Both the position numbers and the translations under genes were made by a program. The notes below the pieces were generated by a model. The model did not search any database. It was not told where the DNA came from and saw only the letters and a program-made list of their open reading frames with translations. A stretch of 64,000 bases of DNA. Origin: Chrysaora quinquecirrha (Eukaryota > Cnidaria > Scyphozoa > Semaeostomeae > Pelagiidae). Numbering within the stretch: position 1 is the first letter of the stretch; the number at the start of each line of letters is the position of its first letter. Shown here in pieces: positions 12,901 to 26,600 of this stretch. The stretch is from positions 1,424,532 to 1,488,531 of the forward strand of contig JACTAT010000045.1 in NCBI GenBank assembly GCA_014526335.1, written 5' to 3'.

Positions 12901-13994
12901 CGTGTAAAACTTCGAGCGTAAGCAATCGCCCTTGCTATAGCCTACTGTGGAATATCAAGCATAAGCATTCGCTCTTGCTATAGTCTAATGTACAACATGA
13001 AGCATAAGCATTCCCTCTTTCTATCTAACCTAATGTGCAACATCAAACATAAGCATTTGCTCTTGCTATAGCCTAGTGTACAAAATGAATTATAAGCATT
13101 CGCCCTTCCTACAGCCTACTGTACAATATCAAGCATAAGCATTCGCTCTTGCTATAGTCTAATGTACAACATAAAGCATAAGCATTCGCTCTTGCTATAG
13201 CCTTAATGTACAACATGAACCATAAGCATTCGCGCTTGCTATAGCCTAATGTACAACATAAAGCATAAGCATTCGCTCTTCCTATAGCGCAATGTACAAC
13301 ATCAAGCATAAGCATTCGCTCTTGTTACAGCCTAATGTTACAACATCGAAGCATAAGCATTCGCTCTTGCTATAGCCTAGTGTACAACATCAAGCATAAG
13401 CACTCGAACTTGCTATAGCCTCGTGTACAACATCGAGCGTAAGCAATGGCTCTTGCTATAGCCTAATGTACAACATCAAGCATAAGCATTCGCTCTTGCT
13501 ATAGCCTAATGTACAACATTCACCATAAAATTCGCGCTTGCTATAGCCTAATGTACAACATAAAGCATAAGCACCCACTCTTCCTATAGCGCAATGTACA
13601 ACATCAAAGCATAAGCATTCGCTCTTGTTACAGCCTAATGTACAACATCAAGCATAAGCATTCGCTCATGATATAGCCTAATGTACAACATCAAGCATAA
13701 GCATTCGCTCTTGCTATAGCCTAATGTACAACATCGAGCGTAAGCAATGGCTCTTGCTATAGCCTAATGTGCAACAACATCAAGCATAAGCATTCGCTCT
13801 TGCTATAGCCTAATGTACAACATTCACCATAAAAATTCTCGCTTGCTATCGCCTAGTCTTAGCAGATAAAGCATGAGCACCCACTCTTCCTATAGCGCAA
13901 TGTAGAACACCAAACATAAGCATTCGCTCTTGTTACAGCCTAATTTAGAACATCAAGCATAAGCATTCGCTCATGCTATAGCCTAATGTACAAC
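9941..13994. repeat. 43-bp satellite, left array
   Basis: About 94 head-to-tail monomers of 43 bp. The unit begins AAGCATAAGCATTCGCTCTT and contains the palindromes GCTATAGC and TGTACA. Monomers vary at a few positions (GAAG/CAAG, GCTC/GCGC, TTGC/TTCC), and divergence grows towards 12,800-13,990. The array stops at 13,994 within a monomer, where homopolymer-rich sequence starts. There are no unique spacers, so it is not a CRISPR array. Confidence 0.97.
10051..11350. repeat. 15-monomer higher-order repeat, 650 bp, two tandem copies
   Basis: Variant-bearing monomers recur 650 bp apart: the marker CATGCAATAA at 10,461 and 11,111, and AGCATTCACT at 10,121 and 10,771. 650 equals 15 x 43 plus the 5-bp insertion in the CATGCAATAA monomer. 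The copies are nearly identical (one visible difference is CTATTG versus CTAATG), so the duplication is recent. Confidence 0.85.
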
Positions 13995-16900
13995 AAAAAA
14001 ATTTTTTTCCCAAAAAAAAAAAAATTTTTTTCCCAAAAAAAAAAAATTTTTTTTCCCAAAAAAAAAAAATTTTTTAAAATTTTAAAAAAAAAAACCCGCT
14101 TTTAAAATTTTAAAAAAAAAACCCCTTTTTTTCAAAACCAAAATTTCCCCCAAAAACAAACAACCCCTTTTTCCCTTTTAAAAAACCAAAAGGCCGCTTG
14201 CCCTTTTAAAAAAAAACATTTTGGATTCCTTTGAAAAAAAAAATTTTGGATTTTTTAAACCCAAATTAAAATTCCCTTTTCCCCTTTTAAAACCAAATTA
14301 AAATTCCCTTTTCCCCTTTTAAAACCAAATTAAAATTCCGGTTTTCCCCTTTAAAAAATTAAAATTCCCTTTTCCCCTTTTAAAAAAATTAAAATTCCCT
14401 TTGGCCCTTTTAAACCTAAGAAAAAAGGCCCTTTTTGCCGGTAAGCCTAAGAAAAAAGGGCTTGCCGGTAAACCTAAAAACCCGCCGCTTGCCCTTTTAA
14501 ACCTAAGAAAATTCCCGGCAAAGCCTTTTTCCCAAACCAAAGAAATTTTCGCAAAACCTTTTTTAAAAAACCAAAGAAATTTTGGCAAAGCCTTTTTCCC
14601 AAACCAAAGGTTTTGGCAAAGCCTTTTTCCCAAACCAAAAAATTTCGGATAACCGCCCTTTAAGCCTAAAATTGCCGGGATAACCGCCCTTTAAGCCTAA
14701 AAACCCCCCATAACCGCCCTTTAAGCCTAAATTCCAAAATAACCGCCCAAAAAGCCTAAAAACCCCCAAATAACCTTTTTCCTTTAAGCCTAAAAACCCC
14801 CAAATAACCGCCCTTTAAGCCTAAAAACCCCCGGATAACCGCCCTTTAAGCCTAAAAACCCCCAAATAAACCGCCTTTAAGCCTAAAAATTTTTTTAAAA
14901 AATTTTTAAAAAAAATTCCCCAAATAACCGCCCCAAAAGCCTAAAAACCCCCAAATAACCGACCTTTAAGCCTAAAAACCCCCCCAAAAAAATTTTTAAA
15001 AAAAATTCCCTTTTTAAAAAATTTTTAAAAAAAATTCCCTTTTAAAAAATTTTTAAAAAAAATTCCCTTTTTAAAAAATTTTTAAAAAAAATTTTAAACT
15101 TTAAAAAATTCCCCCAAAAAATTTTCCCTTTAAAAAATTCCCCAAAAAATTTTTTAAAAAATTCCCCAAAAAAATTTTCCCTTTAAAAAATTCCCCAAAA
15201 AAATTTTCCCTTTAAAAAATTCCCAAAAAATTAAAAAAAACCCCCCTTTTTAAATTCCAAAAAAAAAACCCCCTTCCTTTTAAATTCCAAAAAAAAAAAC
15301 CCCCCTTCCTTTAAATTCCAAAAAAAAAAACCCCCTTCCTTTTAAATTCCAAAAAAAAAAAGGTTTTTTAAATTCCAAAAAAAAAAACCCCCTTCCTTTT
15401 TCCCCAAATGAAAAAAAAAAAAGAAAATTAAACATAAATTTTTTTCCCCTAAGAAATTAAACATAAATTTTTTTCCCCAAGAAAATTAAACCATAAATTT
15501 TTTTCCCCTAAGAAAATTAAGCATAAATTTTTTTTAAGAAAAAACATAAATTTTTTTCCCCTAAGAAAATTTAAAATAAATTTTTTTGCCAAAAAACCAA
15601 AAAGCATTGTTTCCTTTGCCAAAAAACCAAAAAGCATTGCCTTTGCTTTGCCTTAAAAAAAACAAAAACCCCTTTGGTAAAATTTTAAAAAAAAAATTTC
15701 CCTTTTAAAATTTTAAAAAAAAAACCCCTTTTAAAATTTTAAAAAAAAAACCCCTTTTAAAATTTTAAAACAAAAAAAATTTTTTTTTTAAACAACAAAA
15801 AAAATTTTTTTTTTAAACAACAAAAAAATTTTTTTTTTAAACACAAAGCTTTTCCCCTTTTAAAACCAAAAAACCCCAAAAAATTTTTTTAAAAAATTCC
15901 CCCAAAAAATTTTTCCCCAAAAAATTCAAACCCCAAAAAATTTTTTAAAAAAAAACTTTTTAAATTCCTTTTTAAAAAAAACATTTTTAAAACCCTTGAA
16001 AAAAAAACATTTTTAAATTCCTTTGGAAAAAAAAAAGCCGGTTTGCCCTTTTAAACCTAAGGAAAAAAGCCGTTGCCCTTTTAAACCTAAGAAAAAAGGC
16101 CCTTGCCGGGTAAACCTAAGAAAAAAGGCCGCTTGCCCTTTTAAACCTAAGAAAAAAGGCCCCTTGCCCTTTTAAACCTAAGAAAAACCGGGTTTTCCTT
16201 TGGAAAAAAAAACATTTTTAAATTCCTTTGAAAAAAAAACTTTTTAAATTCCTTTGGAAAAAAAAACATTTCCCTTTTCCCCTTTTAAAACCAAATTAAA
16301 ATTCCGGCTTTTCCCCTTTTAAAAAATTAAAATTCCCTTTTCCCCTTTAAAAAATTAAAATTCCCTTTTCCCCTTTTAAAACCAAATTAAAATTCCCTTT
16401 TCCCCTTTTAAACCTAAGGAAAAAAGCCGCTTGCCCTTTTAAACCTAAGAAAAAAGGCCCTTGCCGGGTAAACCTAAGAAAAAAGGCCGCTTGCCCTTTT
16501 AAACCTAAGAAAAAAGGCCCCTTGCCCCTTTTAAACCTAAGAAAAAAGGTTTAAATTCCTTTGAAAAAAAAGCATTTTTAAATTCCTTTGAAAAAAAAAC
16601 TTTGTTTAAATTCCTTTTAAACCTAAGAAAAAAGGCCGCTTGCCCTTTTAAACCTAAGAAAAAACCCCGGGTTGCCCTTTTAAACCTAAGAAAAAAGGCC
16701 GCTTGGTTTTAAACCTAAGAAAAAACCCCCCTTGCCCAAAACCTAAGAAAAAAGGCCGCTTGCCCTTTTAAGCCTAAGAAAAAAGGCCCTTGCCGGTAAA
16801 CCTAAGAAAAAAGGCCCTTGGGGTAAACCTAAGAAAAAAGGCCGCTTTGCCCTTTTAAACCTAAGAAAAAAGGCCAAAATTTTTTTAAAAAATTCAAACC

Positions 16901-19900
16901 CCAAAAAATTTTTCCCCAAAAAATTCAAACCCCAAAAAATTTTTTAAAAAATTCAAACCCCAAAAAATTTTTTTAAAAAATTAAACAAACCCAAAAACCC
17001 CCAAACCAAAAAAAAAAACCCTTTCAAAAAAAAATTTTTTCCCCCTTTCAAAAAGGTAAAATTCCCTTTTCCCCTTTTAAAACCAAATTAAAATTCCCTT
17101 TTCCCCTTTAAAACCAAATTAAAATTCCCTTTTCCCTTTTAAAACCAAATTAAAATTCCCTTTTCCCCTTTTAAAACCAAATTAAAATTCCCTTTTCCCC
17201 TTTTAAAACCAAAAAATTCCCTTTTCCCCTTTAAAACCAAATTAAAATTCCCTTTCCCCAAAAACCAAATTTAAAATTTTTAAAAAATTTTTTTAAAAAA
17301 TTAAACAAACCCAAATTTTTTTAAAAAATTAAACAAAAAAAATTTTTTAAAAAATTCAAAAAAAATTTTTTTAAAAAATTCAAAAAAAATTTTTTTAAAA
17401 AATTTAAAACCCCCAAAAAATTTTTTAAAAAAAAACCCCTTTTTTTTTTAAAAAAAAAAAAGGGGTTTTTTTAAATTCCCAAAAAAAAAAAGGGGCTTTT
17501 TTTAAATTCCAAAAAAAAACCCCCTTCTTTTAAAACCAAAAAAAAAAAACCCCTTCTTTTAAATTCCAAAAAAAAAAACCCCCTTCCTTTTAAATTTAAA
17601 AAAAAAAAAGGGGCTTCCTTTAAATCCCAAAAAAAAAAAACCCCCCCCCAAAAACCTAAAAAAAAAGGCCGCTTGCCCTTTAAACCCAAAAGAAAAAAGG
17701 CCCCTTTGCCCCTTTTAAACCTAAGAAAAAACCCCGCCCCTTTTTAAAAAACAAAAACCCTTTTTCCCTTTTTAAAAAACAAAAAAATTTTTTCCCTTTT
17801 AAACCCAAACCAAAAAACCCCTTTTCCCTTTTAAAAAACCAAACAACCCCTTTTGGCCTTTAAAAAAACAAACACCCCTTTTTTTAAAAAACAAACAATT
17901 TTTTTTCCTTTTTAAAAAACAAAAACCCCTTTTTCCCTTTTAAAAAACAAAACAACCCCTTTTTTCCCTTTTAAATAAAAAACAACCCCTTTTTCCCCTT
18001 TTAAAAAACAAACCAACCCCTTTTTCCCTTTTAAAAAACCAAACAACCCCTTTTCCCTTTTAAAAGGCAAAACAACCCCTTTTCCCTTTTTAAAAAACCA
18101 AACAAAATTTTTTTTTTAAAAAACAAAACCAAATTTTCCCTTTTAAAAAACCAAAAACCCCTTTTTCCCTTTTTAAAAACCAAACAACCCCTTTTTCCCC
18201 CCAAATTAAAAAAAAAAAACCCCCCCCAAATTAAAAAAAAAAAAACCCCCCCAAATTAAAAAAAAAAAACCCCCCCCCAAATTAAAAAAAAAATTCCTTT
18301 TTCCCCCAAAAAAAAATTTTTTTCCCTTTTCCCCAAAAAAACATTTTTAAATTCCTTTGGAAAAAAAAACATTTTTAAATTCCTTTGGAAAACCAAATTA
18401 AAATTCCCTTTTCCCCTTTTAAAACCAAATTAAAATTCCCTTTAAACCTTTAAAAAATTAAATTCCCTTTTCCCCTTTTAAAACCAAATTAAAATTTCCC
18501 TTTTCCCCTTTTAAACCAAATTAAAATTCCCTTTTCCCCTTTTAAAACCAAATTAAAATTCCCTTTTCCCCCAAACCTTTCCCTTTAAAAAATTCCCCAA
18601 AAAATTTTCCCTTCCAAAAAATTCCCCAAAAAATTTTCCTTTAAAAAATTCCCCAAAAAATTTTCCCTTTAAAAAATTCCCCAAAAAAAATTTCCCTTTT
18701 TTTCCCCAAAAAATTTTCCCTTTAAAAAATTCCCTTTCCAAAAAATTCCCCAAAAAATTTCCCTTTAAAAAATTCCCCAAAAAATTTTCCCTTTAAAAAA
18801 TTCCCCAAAAAAATTTTCCCTTCCAAAAAATTCCCCAAAAAATTTTCCCTTTAAAAAATTCCCCAAAAAATTTTCCCTTCCAAAAATTTTCCCCAAAAAA
18901 TTTTCCCTTTAAAAAATTCCCCAAAAAATTTTCCCTTCCAAAAAATTCCCCAAAAAATTTTCCCTTTAAAAAATTCCCAAAAAAATTTTTTTAAAAAAAA
19001 TTTTCCCTTTTAAAAGCCTTTTTAAAACCAAATTAAAATTCCCTTTAAACCCTTTTTTAAAAAAAACATTTTTAAATTCCTTTGAAAAAAAAACATTTTT
19101 AAATTCCTTTAAAAAAAAAACATTTTTAAATTCCTTTGGAAAAAAAAACATTCCCGCTTGCCCCAAAACCTAAGAAAAAAGGCCGCTTGCCCTTTTAAAC
19201 CTAAGAAAAAGGCCGCTTGCCGGTAAACCTAAGAAAACCCGGGAAAAACCCAAAAAAAGGCCCTTGCCCTTTTAAAATTAAAAAAAGCCGGCTTGCCCTT
19301 TTAAACCTAAGAAAAAAGGCCGGTTGCCCTTTTAAACCTAAGAAAAAAGGCCCTTTTTGCCCTTTTAAACCTAAAAAAAAGGCCGGCTTGGCCCTTTTAA
19401 GCCTAAGAAAAAAGGCCGGTTTGCCCTTTTAAACCTAAGAAAAAAGCCGCTTTGCCCTTTTAAACCAAAGAAAAAAGGCCGCTTTGCCCTTTAAAAAAAA
19501 AAGGCCGCTTGCCCTTTTAAACCTAAGAAAAAAGGCCCTTGCCCTAAACCTAAGAAAAAAGGCCCTTGCCGGGTAAACCTAAGAAAATTTGGCCCTTCCC
19601 TTTTCCCCAAAAAAAAATTTTTTTCCCTTTTCCCCAAAAAAAATTTTGGTTTCCCTTTTTCCCCAAAAAAAAATTTTTTTCCCTTGGGCCAAAAAAAAAA
19701 TTTTTTTCCCTTTTCCCCAAAAAAAAAATTTTTTCCCTTTCCCCCAAAAAAAAAATTTTTTCCCTTTTCCCCAAAAAAAAATTTTTTCCCTTTTCCCCAA
19801 AAAAAAATTTTTTTCCCCCCCAAAAAAAAATTTTTTCCCCTTTTCCCCAAAAAAAAATTTTTTTCCCTTTTCCCCCCCTTTTTTTTTCCCTTTTCCCCAA

Positions 19901-22900
19901 AAAAAAATTTTTTCCCTTTTCCCCAAAAAAAAAAATTTTTTCCCTTTTCCCCAAAAAAAAATTTTGCTTCCTTTGAAAAAAAAACATTTTTAAATTCCTT
20001 TGAAAAAAAAACATTTTTTCCTTTGGGAAAAAAAACATTTTTAAATTCCTTTGAAAAAAAAACAAAATTTTAAATTCCTTTGGAAAAAAAAGTTCCCTTT
20101 TCCCCTTTAAAACCAAATTAAAATTCCCTTTTTTTAAAACCAAATTAAAATTCCCTTTTCCCCTTTTAAAAAACCAAACAACCCCCCTTTTAAAAAACCA
20201 AACAACCCCTTTTTTTAAAACCAAAAAAAAAAACCGCCCCTTAAGCCTAAAAACCCCCAAATAACCGGGCCCAAACCAAAGAAATTTCGCAAAGCCTTTT
20301 TTAAAAACCTTTCCCTTGGAAAAAATTCCCCAAAAAAATTCCCTTTAAAAAACCCCAAAAAAATTCCCTTTTTAAAAAATTTTTAAAAAAAATTCCCTTT
20401 TTAAAAAATTTTTAAAAAAAATTCCTTTAAAAAATTTTTCCCCAAAAAATTTTCCCTTTAAAAATTTTCCCCAAAAAAAATTTCCCTTTTTAAAAATTCC
20501 CCAAAAAAATTCCCTTTTTTTTTCCCCAAAAAATTTTCCCTTTAAAAAATTCCCCAAAAAATTTCCCTTGGAAAAAATTCCCCAAAAAAATTTTCCCTTT
20601 AAAAAATTCCCAAAAAAATTTTTCCCTTTAAAAAATTCCCCAAAAAAATTTTCCCTTTAAAAAATTCCCCTTTTAAGCCTAAAACCCCCAAATAACCGCC
20701 CTTTTAAAAAACCCCCTTTTAAATTTTTAAAATTAAAAAAACCCCCCCTTTTTCCCTTTAAAAAATTCCCAAAAAAATTTTTCCCTTTAAAAAATTCCCC
20801 AAAAAATTTTCCCCAAAAAAACCCCCAAAAAATTCCCTTTAAAAAATTCCCCCCTTTTTTTTTTTAAAAAATTTTTTAAAAAAAATTCCCTTTTTAAAAA
20901 ATTTTTAAAAAAAATTCCCTTTTTTTTTAAAAAAAATTCCCTTTTTAAAAAATTTTTAAAAAAAATTCCCTTTTTAAAAAATTTTTAAAAAAAATTCCCT
21001 TTTAAAAAATTCCCCAAAAAATTTTCCCTTGGAAAAAATTCCCCAAAAAATTTTCCCAAAAAATTCCCCCCTTTTTTTCCCTTTAAAAAATTCCCCAAAA
21101 AATTTTCCCTTTAAAAAATTCCCCAAAAAATTTCCCTTTAAAAAATTCCCCAAAAAATTCCCTTTAAAAAATTCCCCAAAAAAATTTTCCCTTTAAAAAA
21201 TTCCCCAAAAAAATTTTAAACTTTAAAAAATTCCCCAAAAAATTTTCCCTTTAAAAAATTCCCCAAAAAATTTTCCCTTTAAAAAATTCCCAAAAAAAAT
21301 TTCCCTTTAAAAAATTCCCAAAAAAATTTTCCCCAAACCAAAGAAATTTCGCAAAGCCTTTTTAAAATTAAAAAACCCCCAAAAAATTTTTAAAAAAAAA
21401 ACCCCCTTTTAAATTTTTTAAAATTAAAAAACCCCCTTTTAAAATTTTTAAAATTTAAAAAACAAACCCAAAAAATTTTTCAAACCAAAAAAAAAAACCC
21501 TTTCAAACCAAAAAAAACCCTTTTCCCCTTTTAAAACCAAAAAAATTCGGGCTTTTCCCCTTTTAAAAAATTAAAATTCCCTTTTCCCCTTTTAAAAAAT
21601 TAAAATTCCCTTTTTCCCTTTTAAAACCAAAAAAGGGAAAAACCCTTTCAAAAAATTTCAAACCCCAAAAAATTTTCCCCAAAAAAAAACCCCTTTTAAA
21701 TTTTTTAAAATTAAAAAACCCCCTTTTAATTTTTTAAAATTAAAAAAACCCCCTTTTAAATTTTTTTAAAAAACCAAAGAAATTTTGGCAAAACCTTTTT
21801 TAAAAAACCAAAGAAAATTTTGGCAAAGCCTTTTTCCCAAACCAAAAAAAGGGGCAAAGCCTTTTTCCCAAACCAAAGAAATTTCGCAAAGCCTTTTTAA
21901 AACCAAATTAAATTTCCCGCTTGCCGTAAACCTAAGAAAAAAGGCCGCTTGCCCTTTTAAACCTAAGAAAAAAGCCGGGTTGCCCTTTTAAACCTAAGAA
22001 AAAAGGCCCTTGCCGGTAAACCTAAGAAAAAAGGCCCTTGCCAATTCCAAAAAAAAAAACCCCCTTCCTTTTAAATTCCCAAAAAAAAAACCCCCTTCCC
22101 CAAAATTCCAAAAAAAAAAAACCCCCTTCCTTTCCTAAGAAAATTAAACATAAATTTTTTTAAAAAAACCAAAAAACATTCCCTTTGGTTTGGTAAGAAA
22201 ATTAAACATAAAATTTTGGGCCCTAAGAAAATTAAACATAAATTTTTTTCCCCCAATTCCAAAAAAAAAAACCCCCTTCCTTCCAATTCCAAAAAAAAAA
22301 CCCCCTTCCTTTTAAATTCCAAAAAAAAAAACCCCCTTCCTTTTAAATTCCAAAAAAAAAAACCCCTTTTTCCAATTCCAAAAAAAAAAACCCCCTTCCT
22401 TTTAAATTCCAAAAAAAAAAAATTTTTTTCCTTTGAAAAAAAAACATTGGGTTTAAATTCCTTTGGGAAAAAAAACATTTTGGATTCCTTTGAAAAAAAA
22501 AATTTTTAAATTCCTTTGAAAAAAAAACATTCCCTTTAAATTCCTTTGTTAAAACCAAATTAAAATTCCCCCCTTTAAAACCAAATTAAAATTCCCCCCT
22601 TTTAAAACCAAATTAAAATTCCCTTTTCCCCTTTTAAAACCAAAAAAATTCCCTTTTCCCCTTTTAAAAAATTCAAAAAAAATTTTTTTAAAAAATTAAA
22701 AAAAAAATTTTTTTGGCCAAAAAAAAATAACCGCCCTTTAAGCCAAAAACCCCCAAATAACCGCCCTTTAAGCCTAATTAAGCCCAAATAACCCCTTAAG
22801 CCTAAAAACCCCGCAAAGCCCTTTTTAAACCTAAGAAAAAAGCCGGGTTGCCCTTTTAAACCTAAGAAAAAAGGCCGCTTGCCTTTTTAAACCTAAGAAA

Positions 22901-23668
22901 AAAGGCCGCTTGCCCTTTTAAACCTAAGAAAAAAGGCCGCTTGCCCAAAAGCCTAAGAAAAAATTTTTTTTTAATTAAAAAAAAAAAAATTTTTTTGGTT
23001 AATTAAAAAAAAAAAATTTTTTTGGTTAATTAAAAAAAAAAAATTTTTTTTTAATTAAAAAAAAAAAATTTTTTTTAATTAAAAAAAAAAATTTTTTTTA
23101 AATTAAAAAAAAAAAATTTTTTTTAATTAAAAAAAAAAAATTTTTTTTAATTAAAAAAAAAAAATTTTTTTTAATTAAAAAAAAAAAATTTTTTTTAATT
23201 AAAAAAAAAAAATTTTTTTTAATTAAAAAAAAAAAATTTTTTTTAATTAAAAAAAAAAAATTTTTTTTAATTAAAAAAAAAAAATTTTTTTTTTTAAACA
23301 ACAAAAAAATTTTTTTTTTAAACAACAAAAAAAATTTTTTTTTTAAACAACAAAAAAAATTTTTTTTTTAAACAACAAAAAAATTTTTTTTTTAAACAAC
23401 AAAAAAATTTTTTTTTTAAACAACCAAAAAATTTTTTTCCCCAAAAAAAAAAAATTGGGTTTTTCCCAAAAAAAAAAAAATTTTTGGGCCAAAAAAAAAA
23501 AAATTTTTTTCCCAAAAAAAAAAAAATTTTTTAAATTAAAAAAAATTAAAAAAATTTTTTTTTTTAAAAAATTTCCCTTGGGTTTTTTCCCCCCAAAATT
23601 TTTTAACCTAAAAAATTTTAAAAAAAATTTTTTTTAATTAAAAAAAAAAAAATTTTTTAATTTAAAAA
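13995..23668. repeat. 9.7-kb homopolymer-run block interrupting the 43-bp satellite
   Basis: Nearly every base lies in a run of two or more identical bases: long A, T and C runs with few isolated bases, arranged in short quasi-periodic phrases. Examples are a roughly 32-bp phrase with TTTTAAACCTAAGAAAAAAG, a phrase with AAACCAAATTAAAATTCCC, and AAAAATTCCCC phrases. Phrases are patchily repeated without a fixed period. The 43-bp satellite stops and restarts in mid-array on either side. Some phrases look like stretched satellite. Long open frames here are low-complexity products of the runs and are not genes. Either a genuine unusual satellite or a base-calling/assembly artefact; I favour the artefact. 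Confidence 0.85.
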
Positions 23669-26600
23669 ATATAGCCTAATGTACAACATCAAGCATAAGC
23701 ATTCGCTCTTGCTATAGCCTAATGTACAACATCAAGCATAAGCATTCGCTCTTGCTATAGCCTAATGTACAACATCAAGCATAAGCATTCGCTCTTGCTA
23801 TAGCCTAATGTACAACATCAAGCATAAGCTTTCGCTCTTGCTATAGCCTAATGTACAACATCAAGCATAAGCATTCGCTCTTGCTATAGCCTAATGTACA
23901 ACATCAGGCATAAGCATTCGCTCTTCCTATAGCCTAATGTACAACATCAAGCATAAGCATTCGCTCTTGCTATAGCCTAATGTACAACATGAAGCAGAAA
24001 CATTCGCTCTTGCTATAGCCTAATGTACAACATCAAGCATAAACATTCGCGCTTGGTATAGCCTAATGTACAACATCGAGCATAAACATTCGCGCTTGCT
24101 ATAGCCTAATGTACAACATCAAGCATAAGCATTCGCTCTTGCTATAGCCTAATGTACAACATCAAGCATAAGCATTCGCTCTTCCTATAGCCTAATGTAC
24201 AACATCAAGCATAAGCATTCGCTCTTGCTATAGCCTAATGTACAACATCAAGCATAAGCATTCGCTCTTGCTATAGCCTAATGTACAACATCAAGCATAA
24301 GCTTTCGCTCTGGCTATAGCCTAATGTACAACATCAAGCATAAGCATTCGCTCTTGCTATAGCCTAATGTACAACATCAAGCATAAACATTCGCGCTTGG
24401 TATAGCCTAATGTACAACATGAAGCATAAGCATTCGCTCTTGCTATAGCCTAATGTACAACATGAAGCATAAGCATTCGCTCTTGCTATAGCCTAATGTA
24501 CAACATCAAGCATAAGCATTCGCTCTTGCTATAGCCTAATGTACAACATCAAGCATAAGCATTCGCTCTTGCTATAGCCTAATGTACAACATCAAGCATA
24601 AGCATTCGCTCTTGCTATAGCCTAATGTACAACATCAAGCATAAGCATTCGCTCTTGCTATAGCCTAATGTACAACATCAAGCATAAGCATTCGCTCTTG
24701 CTATAGCCTAATGTACAACATCAAGCATAAGCATTCGCTCTTGCTATAGCCTAATGTACAACATCAAGCATAAGCATTCGCTCTTGCTATAGCCTAATGT
24801 ACAACATCAAGCATAAGCATTCGCTCTTGCTATAGCCTAATGTACAACATCAAGCATAAGCATTCGCTCTTGCTATAGCCTAATGTACAACATCAAGCAT
24901 AAGCATTCATTCGCTCTTGCTATAGCCTAATGTACAACATCAAGCATAAGCATTCGCTCTTGCTATAGCCTAATGTACAACATCAAGCATAAGCATTCGC
25001 TCTTGCTATAGCCTAATGTACAACATCAAGCATAAGCATTCGCTCTTGCTATAGCCTAATGTACAACATCAAGCATAAGCATTCGCGCTTGCTATAGCCT
25101 AATGTACAACATGAAGCATAAGCATTCGCTCTTGCTATAGCCTAATGTACAACATCAAGCATAAGCATTCGCTCTTGCTATAGCCTAATGTACAACATCA
25201 AGCATAAGCATTCGCTCTTGCTATAGCCTAATGTACAACATCAAGCATAAGCATTCGCTCTTGCTATAGCCTAATGTACAACATCAAGCATAAGCATTCG
25301 CTCTTGCTATAGCCTAATGTACAACATCAAGCATAAGCATTCGCTCTTGCTATAGCCTAATGTACAACATCAAGCATAAGCATTCGCTCTTGCTATAGCC
25401 TAATGTACAACATCAAGCATAAGCATTCGCTCTTGCTATAGCCTAATGTACAACATCAAGCATAAGCATTCGCTCTTGCTATAGCCTAATGTACAACATC
25501 AAGCATAAGCATTCGCTCTTGCTATAGCCTAATGTACAACATCAAGCATAAGCATTCGCTCTTGCTATAGCCTAATGTACAACATGAAGCATAAGCATTC
25601 GCTCTTGCTATAGCCTAATGTACAACATCAAGCATAAGCATTCGCTCTTGCTATAGCCTAATGTACAACATCAAGCATAAGCATTCGCTCTTGCTATAGC
25701 CTAATGTACAACATCAAGCATAAGCATTCGCTCTTGCTATAGCCTAATGTACAACATCAAGCATAAGCATTCGCTCTTGCTATAGCCTAATGTACAACAT
25801 CAAGCATAAGCATTCGCTCTTGCTATAGCCTAATGTACAACATCAGGCATAAGCATTCGCTCTTCCTATAGCCTAATGTACAACATCAAGCATAAGCATT
25901 CGCTCTTGCTATAGCCTAATGTACAACATCAAGCATAAGCATTCGCTCTTGCTATAGCCTAATGTACAACATCAAGCATAAGCATTCGCTCTTGCTATAG
26001 CCTAATGTACAACATCAAGCATAAGCATTCGCTCTTGCTATAGCCTAATGTACAACATCAAGCATAAGCATTCGCTCTTGCTATAGCCTAATGTACAACA
26101 TCAAGCATAAGCATTCGCTCTTGCTATAGCCTAATGTACAACATCAAGCATAAGCATTCGCTCTTGCTATAGCCTAATGTACAACATCAAGCATAAGCAT
26201 TCGCTCTTGCTATAGCCTAATGTACAACATCAAGCATAAACATTCGCTCTTGGTATAGCCTAATGTACAACATCAAGCATAAGCATTCGCTCTTGCTATA
26301 GCCTAATGTACAACATCAAGCATAAGCATTCGCTCTTGCTATAGCCTAATGTACAACATCAAGCATAAGCATTCGCTCTTGCTATAGCCTAATGTACAAC
26401 ATCAAGCATAAGCATTCGCTCTTGCTATAGCCTAATGTACAACATCAAGCATAAGCATTCGCTCTTGCTATAGCCTAATGTACAACATCAAGCATAAGCA
26501 TTCGCTCTTGCTATAGCCTAATGTACAACATCAAGCATAAGCATAATAGCAATGTACAACATCAAGCATAAGCATTGCTATAGCCTAATGTACAACATCA

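Noticed and set aside
14319..23637. Many open frames of 60-236 codons in the homopolymer block
   Set aside because: They consist of F, K, G, L and P from runs of T, A, G and C, overlap on both strands and have no domain; low-complexity artefacts.
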